Shown: piece by piece, positions 56,446 through 64,000 of the stretch
Layout of the letters: every line of letters starts with the position of its first letter
How positions within the stretch are numbered: the stretch's first letter is position 1
DNA from: Apodemus sylvaticus
Taxonomy: Eukaryota; Chordata; Mammalia; Rodentia; Muridae
Assembly: GCF_947179515.1 (NCBI RefSeq)
Contig: NC_067476.1
Coordinates: 60,542,741-60,606,740 of the forward strand
DNA: 64,000 nt
Reading direction: 5' to 3'
Notes under the pieces: generated by a model
What the model saw: only the letters and a program-made list of their open reading frames with translations
What the model was told of the DNA's origin: nothing
The model's database searches: none
Translations under genes and position numbers: made by a program

Positions 56446-57920
56446 ACAGAAAGACAGACAGATGATAGGTAGACAGATAGAATCTTGTTCACAGATATTA
56501 GAACTCAAGGCTTTGTACATCAAAGCCACAATAGAAATAGTGCATACTTCAATTACAGGTAAGGAGTTCTGAAGGAGGTGCTTGTCATATCTTGGTTTGT
56601 TTAATATTGTTTCCAACATTATAGTTTCACTTTAAACTTCTTTTAATCAAAAGCATGTAATCCTTTTGTCCTTGAAAACTAAATGGTGGCAACTTTTTTT
56701 GAAGATACTATTTTTTTTCACACTCAAAAAAATAGATATCCCAATTTATCCTTCAAGGTCAGTCTATATTAAACTCAAGATACTCCTTTAAACAACTCTA
56801 TGGTGGATTTTAACATAAAATTCATAATTCAGCCAAAGTGTTCTGCTTAATAGAGTTTATTTTAATAGGATATAGACAAAAACTATATAGCAATTGAGCT
56901 GAGCATTATGAAGCACCATATGGGCTTCTAAACTGAGAAGATGATACACACAGGTCCTGCCAACGATTTCTCTCTGTCGCTCCTTCTCCACCTGCCAGTC
57001 TCCCACCACATCCTGAATCTGTCATACTGGATGTCTTTGGTACAAACTGCCTAAGTGACGGTCTCCATGTTCCCTGCTAAACACCACCTAATCATGAAAG
57101 ACAGAAGATGAAAAGAAGCCTTGCCTTATTAAAACTCCATGACCTGTTCCAAATGACAACGGGGCTAAGAGGTGACAAAATAATTACCTAGCCATAATTG
57201 GAGCCCAGGCATTATGAAAAGCAGACAATAATGAAATTAAAGCAAGGTGACTTGCTCAGAAGAACAGGAGACAAGTCATGACAGGCCATGGTAAACAAAA
57301 GAAACAGAAGCTCCCCAGTGCTGCCTGGTGTCTCTCCACTGAGATTTTAAGCATCTTTCTGTAGAAAAACAGGTGCTCCCTGCTGCTGTTTATATCCCCT
57401 TCAGCTGTCCAAATCCTTGAGTCTAGATGAGTTTAAATAATAAGAAATTCTGCAAAATATTTATGAAAACATAGGATTTGGGAAATACCACCTGATCAGA
57501 GGATTAGACATATGTAGCATCTACTGTGGCATCAAGAAATCAAGGTCATCCTTCAGGGAAACATGTAATTTGAAGGGGATTTATTTGATGTGCTCTTTTC
57601 CACAAAGCCTCCCACACCTTCTGCTTTCCTCTCCTTTAAGTAAGGAGAGTGTACACTGAGTGGTTCAATATTTTAACCTGTAGTTTCACTGGCAATCTTC
57701 CCTTTTCTACCACTCTTTGTGCTTCCTTGATTCTCTGTCTACATGTCTGATTCCTCTTTCTTTCATCTCATCCTGTCTCTTCTCTCTAGTTCTTCTTCTT
57801 CCAGCTGATATTGGCAAAGGGAAGGGAGAGATGGGTGCAAGAATGGAAGGCACAATCTAGGGGGGAAATCACTACTCCATTTTGTCTCTGCTTTGGCTGG
57901 CTTTTGGTTAGTGGCTTTAT
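56446..57920. other. Unique stretch
   Basis: Starts with an imperfect (GACA)n run (56440-56480). No gene or further repeat recognised. Confidence 0.5.
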
Positions 57921-57991
57921 CACCACCACCACCACCACCACCACCACCACCACCACCACCACCACCACCACCACCACCCCACACACACACT
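57921..57991. repeat. (CAC)n(CA)n compound microsatellite
   Basis: About nineteen uninterrupted CAC/ACC units followed by CACACACACAC. Poly-Thr and poly-Gly frames over it are artefacts. Confidence 0.98.
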
Positions 57992-58104
57992 TGTTAGTAG
58001 AATTCTATATAGAATCAATGAGCAACAGAGGCCAGACTCATTTGATGACTTTGATCATCTATGCCCAGGCTTCTCAAACATTTTTTACTAACACTCATTG
58101 TACT

Positions 58105-58310
58105 ATTTTTAAGGTTTATTTTTATTAGTTAAAATTATGTGTATGTGGATGGATATGTGTGAGTGCATATGTATGTAGAGGTTTAGAGGCATTGAACTTC
58201 AATGGAGCTACAATTACTTGAAGATGTGGGCTGACAGACTTGAGTGCTGGTAACTGAACTCAGGTCTTCTGCAAGAGCCCATATGATGCTAACATCTGAG
58301 CCCTCTACAC
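58105..58310 (-). mobile_element. B3-type SINE, antisense
   Basis: 'aaggtttatttttattag', TG-rich tail, 'gtgctggtaactgaactcaggtc', 'ttctgcaagagcccatatgatgctaacatctgagcc' match an antisense B3/B2 head and body. Confidence 0.68.
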
Positions 58311-58364
58311 TGCTTGTTTTATCAAAGAAACTTCTCTATGCCCTCAGGGATGTGTATATGCGCA

Positions 58365-58369
<5 letters not shown>

Positions 58370-58414
<45 letters not shown>
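58370..58414. repeat. (TG)n microsatellite
   Basis: About 45 bp of TG, preceded by cgcacgcacg. Confidence 0.98.
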
Positions 58415-58415
<1 letters not shown>

Positions 58416-58782
58416 ACATACACATAATAGCTATGTAAGTCCAACCTTTACTAAAAGTAAAGCACAAGAATTTTATTCTAAAGTCTCTGGTATACATATA
58501 AATTTACTGTTTTTTTTTAAATATTTTTTATTCAATATATTTTTTATTTACATTTCAAATGATTTCCCCTTTTCTTGCTCCCCACTCCCCGAAAGTCCCA
58601 TAAGCCCTCTTTCTTCCCCCTGTTCTCCCATCCACCCCTTTCCACTTCCATGTTCTGGTTTTTCCCTATACTGCTACACTGAGTCTTTCCAGAACCAGGC
58701 CACTCCTCTGTTCTTCTTGTACATCATTTGATGTGTGTATTAGGTTTTGGGTATTCCAATTTTCTAGGCTAATATCCACTTA

Positions 58783-61700
58783 TTAGTGCATACCATGATT
58801 AATCTTTTGAGACTGGGTTACTTCACCTAGTATGATGTTCTCCAGCTCCATCCATTTGCTTAAGAATTTCATGAATTCATTGTTTCTAATGTCTGATAGT
58901 ACTCCATTGTGTATATATACCACATTTTTTGCATCCATTCTTCTGTTGAGGGATACCTGGGTTCTTTCCAGGTTCTGGCTATTATAAATAGGGCTGCAAT
59001 GTATAGTGGAGCACGTATCCTTATTAACTGCTGGGGAATCCTCTGGGTATAAGCCCAGGAGTGGTATAGCAGGATCTTCCAGAAGTGATGTGCCCAGTTT
59101 GCTGAGGAACTGCCAGACTGATTTCCAGAGTGGTTGAACCAATTTACAACCCCACCAGCAGTGGAGGAGTGTTCCTCTTTCTCCACATCCTCGCCAATAC
59201 CTGCTGTCTCCTGAGGTTTTAGTCTTAGCCATTCTGACTGTTGTAAGGTGAAATCTCAGGGGTGTTTTGATTTGCATTTCCCTAATGACTAATGAAGTTA
59301 AGCATTTTTTAAGATGCTTCTCAGACATCCGAAGTTTTTCAGGTGAGGATTCTTTGTTTAGCTCTGTACCCCATTTTTTAATATGGTTATTTGGCTTTCT
59401 GGGGTCTAACTTCTTGAGTCCTTTGTATATATTGGATATTAGCCCTCTTTCTGATGTAGGGTTGGTGAAGATTTTTTTCCCAATTTGTCGGTTGCCAATT
59501 TGTCCTTCTGATGTTGTCCTTTGCCTTACAGAAACTTTGTAATTTTATGAGGTCCCATTTGTATATTCTTGATCTTAAAGCATAAGCTATTGGTATTCTG
59601 TTCAGGAACTTCCCCCCTGTACCGATGTCCTCAAGGGTCTTCCCCAGTTTCTTTTCTATTAGTTTCAGTGTATCTGGTTTTATATGGAGGTCCTTGATCC
59701 ATTTGGAGTTGAGCTTAGTACAAGGAGACAAGGATGGATCAATTTACATTCTTCTGCATGCTGATATCCAGTTGAACCAGCACCATTTGTTGAAAAGGCT
59801 ATCTTTTTTTCCATTGGATGTTTTCAGCTCCTTTGTTGAGGATCAAGTGGCCATAGGTTATGGGTTCATTTCTGGATCTTCAATCCTATTTCATTGATCT
59901 GCCTGCCTGTCACTGTACCAATACCACGCAGTTTTTAACACTATTGTTCTGTAGTATTGTTTGAGGTCCGGGATACTGATTCTCCCAGAATTTCTTTTGT
60001 TGTTGAGAATAGTTTTCGCTATCCTGGGTTTTTTGTTATTCCAGATGAATTTGAGAATTGCTCTTTCTAACTCTATGATGAACTGAGTTGGAATTTTGAT
60101 GGTTATTGTGTTGAATCTTTTGCTTTTGGCAAAATGGCCATTTTAACTATATTAATCCTGCCAATCCATGAGAATGGGAGATTTTTCCATTTTCTGGGGT
60201 CTTCTTCCATTGCCTTCTTCAGAGTCTTGAAGTTCTTGTCATACAAAACTTTCACTTGTTCGGTCAGAGTCACACCAAGGTACTTTATACTGTTTGTGGC
60301 TATTGTGAAGGGTGTCATTTCCCCGATTTCTTTCTCAGCCCTGCTTATCCTTTGAGTATAGGAGGGCTACTGATTTGTTTGAGTTGATTTTATAAACTGC
60401 CACTTTGCTGAAGTTGTTTATCAGCTGTAGGAGTTCTCTAGTGGAGTTCTTTGGGTCACTTAGGTAGACTACCATATCATCTGCAAATAGTAGTAGTTTG
60501 ATTTCTTCATTTCCAATTTGTGTCCCTTTGACATCCTTATGTTGTCTAATTGCCCTAACTATTACCTCAAGTACAATATTGAAAAGATACGGAGAGAGGG
60601 GGCAGCCTTGTCTAATCCCTGATTTTAGTGGGATTGCTTCAAGTTTCTCTCCATTTAGTTTGATATTGGCTACCAGTTTGCTGTATATTGCTTTAACGAT
60701 GTTTAGGTATGGGCCTTGAATTCCTGTTCTTTCCAAGACTTTAAGCATGAAAGGATGCTGAATTTTGTCAAATGCTTTTTCAGCATCCAATGAAATGACC
60801 ATGTGTTTTTTCCCTTTGAGTTTGTTTATGTAGTGGATTACATTGATGGATTTCCGTATATTGAACCATCCCTGTATCCCTGGGATAAAGCCTACTTGAT
60901 CATGGTGGATGATCATTTTTATGTGTTCTTGGATTAGGTTGGCAAGAATTTTATTGAGTATTTTTGCATTGATGTTCATAAGGGAAATTGGTCTGAAGTT
61001 CTCTTTTTTTGTTGGATCTTTGTCTGGTTTTGGTATCAGCGTAATTGTGGCTTCGTAGAAGGAGTTGGGTAGTGCTCCTTCCATTTCTATTTTGTGGAAT
61101 ATTTTGAAGAGTATTGGTGTTAGGTCTTTTTTGAAGGTCTGATAGAATTCTGCACTAAAACCATCTGGTCCTGTGCTTTTTTCGGTTGGAAGACTTTCTA
61201 TGACCCCTTCTATTTCTTTAGGGGTTATGGGACTGTTTAGATGATCTATTTGGTCCTGATTTAATTTTGGTATTTGGTATCTGTCTACGAAATTGTGCAT
61301 TTCCTCCAGATTCTCCATTTGTGTTGAGTATAGGCGTTTGTAGTAGGATCTGATGATTTTTGAATTTCCTCTGTTTCTGGTGTTATATCCCCCTTTTCAT
61401 TTCTAATTTTGTTAACTTGGATACTTTCTCTGTGCCCACGGGTCAGTCTGGCTAAGGGTTTATCTATCTTGTTGATTTTCTCAAAGAACCAGCTCCTGAA
61501 TCCGTTGATTCTTTGTATGGTTCTCTTTGTTTCCACTTGATTGATTTCAGCCCTGAGTTTGATGATTTCCTGTCTGCTACTCCTCTTGGGTGAATTAGCT
61601 TCTTTTTGTTCCAGAGCTTTCATGTGTGCCATTAAGCCACTAGTGTATGCTCTCTCCATTTTCTTTTTGGAGGCACTCAGGGCTATGAGTTTTCCTCTTA

Positions 61701-62540
61701 GCACTGCTTTCATTGTGTCCCAAAGATTTGGGTATGTTGTGCCTTCATTTTTATTAAATTCTAAAAAGTCTCTGATTTCTTTCTTTATTTCTTCTTTGGC
61801 CAAGGTGTCATTGAGTAGAGTATTGTTCAGCCTCCATGTGTATGTGGGCTTTCTGTTGTTTTTGTTGCTATTGAAGACCACTCTTACTCCATAGTAATCT
61901 GATAGGAGGCATGGGATTAGTTCAATCTTCTTATATTTGTTGAGGTCTGTCTTGTGACCAATTATATGGTGCTGAGAAAAAGGGATATTCTTTTGCTTTA
62001 GGGTGAAATGTTCTATAAATATCAGTCAAACCCAATTGGTCCAAAGCTTCAATTAATTTTACTGTGTCCCTGTTTAGTTTCTGTTTTCCTGATCGGTTCA
62101 TTGAGGATAGTAGAGTATTGAAGTCACCCACAATTATTGTGTTAGGCGCAATGTGTGCTTTGAGCTTAATAAAGTTTCTTTTATGAATGAGGATGTCCTT
62201 GCATTGGGCACATAGATATTCAGAATTGAGAGTTCTTCTTGGTGGATTTTTTTTCCTTTGACCAGCAAGAAGTGTCTTTCTATGTCTCTTTTGATGACTT
62301 TAGGTTGAAAGTCAATTCTATCTGATCTTAGAATGGCTACTCCGGCTCGTTTCCCAAGACCATTGGCTTGTAAAATCGTCTTCCAGCCTTTTACTTTAAG
62401 GTAGTTTTTGTCTTTGACACTGAGGTGTGTTTCCTGTATGCAGCAAAATGTAGGGTTCTGTTTCCTTATCCAGTCTGTTAGTCTGTGTCTTTTTATTGGG
62501 GAATTGAGTCCATTGATGTTAAGAAATATTAAGGAATAGT
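58783..62540 (-). pseudogene. L1 ORF2, frameshifted
   Basis: Successive minus-strand frames: endonuclease with MGDFNTLLSS and LTDIYRTFHPKAKEY (61931-62131); RNKNNRKPTYTW-type linker region, with LNNTLLNDTLAKEEI (61285-61881); reverse transcriptase (60335-61318) with TGPDGFSAEFYQTF, TLIPKPDKDPTKKENFRP, SLDAEKAFDKIQHPF, KSGIRQGCPLSPY and the catalytic FADDMVVYLSDP; thumb-region pieces at 60103-60318 and 59387-59731; and a C-terminal Cys-rich segment WRGCGERGTLLHCWWGC (58783-59328). Neighbouring frames alternate register, so at least five frameshifts separate them. The catalytic Asp pair is intact but no complete replicase can be translated. Confidence 0.95.
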
Positions 62541-62629
62541 AATTATTACTTTTGTTATTTTTGATGTTATTTTTATATTTGGGTGGTTATCTTCTTTTGG
62601 GTTCAATGAAAGAAGTTTACTATCTTGCT

Positions 62630-63864
62630 TTTTCAGGGGGTAGTTTTCCTCCTTGTGTTGGAGTTTTCCTCCTATTATTCTTTGTAGGGCTGGGTTTGTG
62701 AAGATATTGTGTAAATTGGGTTTTGTCATGGAATATCTTGGTTTCTCCATCTATTGTGATTGAGAGTTTTGCTGGGTACAGTAATCTTGGCTGACATATG
62801 TGTTCTCTTAGAGTCTGCATGAGATCCGCCCAGGATCTTCTAGCTTTCATGGTCTCTGGTGAGAAGTCTGGTGTGATTCTGATAGGTCTTCCTTTATATG
62901 TTACTTGACCTTTTTCTCTTACTGCCTTTAGTATTCTTTCTTTGTTTAGTACATTTGGGGTTTTGATATTATGTGACAAGAGGTATTTCTGCTCAGGTCC
63001 AGTCTATATGGAGTTCTGTAGGCTTCTTGTATATTCATGGGCATCTCTCTCTTTAAGTTGGGAAAGTTTTCTTCCATAATTTTGTTGAAGATATTTGCTG
63101 GCCCTTTCATTTGTAAATCTTCATTCTCATCTATACCTATAATCCTTAGGTTTGGTCTTCTCATTGTATCCTGGATTTCCTGGATGTTCTGGGATACAAG
63201 CTTTTTGCATTTTGCATTTCCTTTGACTGTTGAGTCAATGGTTCCTATGGTATCTTCGGCATCTGAGATTCTTTCTTCCATCTCTTGTATTCTGTTGTTG
63301 ATATTCGCATCTATGGCCCGTGATTTCTTCTCAAGGTTTTCTATCTCCAATGTTGTCTCCCTTTGTGATTTCTTAGTTGTTTCTACTTCTGTTTTTAGAT
63401 CCAGGATGGTTTTGTTCAGTTCCATCATTTGTTTGTTTGTGTTTTCCTTTAATTCTTTAAGAGATTTTTGTGTTTCCTCTTTCATGACTTCTGCCTGTTG
63501 ACTCAAGTTCTCCTGCATTTCTTTAAGGGTTTTTTGTTTTGTTTTGTTTTATTTTGTTTTGCGTTTCTTCTTTATTGCCTTCTATATCTTGAGCCTTATT
63601 CTCCTGAATTTCTTTAAGTGATTTTTGTGTTTTCATTATACAGGTTTCTAGCTTATTCATGTTTCCCTGTATTTCTTTAAGAGATTCATTTATGTCCTTT
63701 TTGTGTTCTTCTAGCAGCATAGTGGCCAGGGATTTTAAATCCAAATCTTGTTTTTCTGGAGTGTTGGCGTAACCAGGACTTGCTGATATTGGAGAGTTTG
63801 GTTCAGACGCTGCCATATTGCCTAGATTTCTGTTAGTAGCATTCCTGCATTTGCCCTTTGCCAT
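62630..63864 (-). pseudogene. L1 ORF1, frameshifted
   Basis: ATG at 63864 begins MAKGKCRNATNRN, followed by SEPNSPISASPGYANTPEKQ, a coiled-coil region with repeated KSLKEIQ(EN/GN) units, then (62946-63518) NLEKKSRAIDANINNRIQEM, MRRPNLRIIGIDENED and MPMNIQEAYRTPYR, and finally (62620-62979) KERILKAVREKGQVTYKG and ITPDFSPETMKARR. An AAAAC-type expansion (TTTTG on plus, about 63528-63565) breaks the frame in the coiled coil, and two later shifts occur near 62960 and 62720. ORF1 protein coats L1 RNA; this copy cannot make it intact. Confidence 0.94.
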
Positions 63865-64000
63865 CTTGTTCTCTGGCTTTAGTTGGTTTTGTCTCTGGCT
63901 GGAGTTTGAGCCTCCTGTGAGTCTCTAGGGCTACTTCTGCAACACTGGATGGCTGAATTTCCCGTGTCGCAGATTGCTGATGTGCTGTTCTCCTCTTGGG
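63865..64000 (-). other. L1 5' UTR start, cut by window edge
   Basis: Directly upstream of the ORF1 start: 'ccatcttgttctctggctttag', 'ttgtctctggctggagtttg', 'ctcctgtgagtctctagggc'. It matches in kind the region preceding ORF1 at 12454-12540. Monomers, if present, are outside. Confidence 0.75.

Larger units (their letters stand above)
58511..64000 (-). mobile_element. Rat-type L1, antisense, running off the window
   Basis: A-tail as T-run (58511-58518), short 3' UTR (to 58782), ORF2 (58783-about 62540), ORF1 (about 62630-63864) and the start of the 5' UTR (63865-64000). The nucleotide sequence is the best kept of the L1s here, but ORF2 changes register at least five times. The 5' UTR and target-site duplication cannot be judged because the right end lies outside. 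Confidence 0.96.

Noticed and set aside
57763..58128. Poly-Gly, poly-Val and poly-Thr proteins
   Set aside because: They are the three readings of a (CAC)n microsatellite.
58511..64000. L1 at the right edge as a retrotransposition-competent copy
   Set aside because: At least five register changes in ORF2 and three in ORF1, despite an intact FADD motif.

Overview
This is mammalian, almost certainly rodent, genomic DNA, and rat is the best fit. It is AT-rich, poor in CpG, and made largely of L1 pieces (rat-like ORF1/ORF2 wording, purine-rich 3' UTRs), rodent SINEs (B1, B2, B3, B4-like, ID-like) and dinucleotide or tetranucleotide arrays. I see no prokaryotic gene organisation, CRISPR array, rRNA or functional tRNA gene.

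Only one exon of a cellular protein-coding gene can be supported. It lies on the minus strand at 33185-33295 and carries the start codon and first 33 codons of Pde1a, the calcium/calmodulin-dependent cyclic nucleotide phosphodiesterase 1A. It has a consensus 5' splice site and a plausible 3' splice site. The next exon is not found in the 33 kb downstream (lower coordinates), so 1-33184 is read as Pde1a intron. The sequence above 33295 is 5' flank or an upstream intron. The exon sits in an island nearly free of recent insertions (about 30.76-35.86 kb) that also holds a CpG-enriched stretch (33.4-34.06 kb) with a perfect inverted pair of E2F-type sites, and a palindromic pair of octamer (POU) sites near 31.8 kb.

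Layout: 1-15.9 kb is intronic sequence with old SINEs and L1 pieces, including a rearranged antisense L1 (11.1-13.0 kb) with 5' UTR monomers and an AT-rich higher-order tandem repeat inside it. 15.9-21.7 kb is a nearly full-length, decayed sense L1 carrying a later B2 insertion. 21.8-35.9 kb is mostly unique sequence with scattered SINEs and contains the exon. 35.9-40.7 kb is a cluster of aberrant retrotransposition products: an L1 inverted as in twin priming, a B2/L1 chimera inside one pair of target-site duplications, and a 3'-truncated U6 snRNA copy. 41-58.5 kb is a mixture of L1 3' ends, SINEs and microsatellites. 58.5-64 kb is an antisense, frameshifted L1 whose 5' end runs off the window.

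The most interesting items are the retrotransposition by-products at 38.7-40.7 kb and the candidate regulatory palindromes near the Pde1a exon. I found no wholly new gene system. Repeat family names come from recognition by eye; old SINE and L1 fragments are the least certain.
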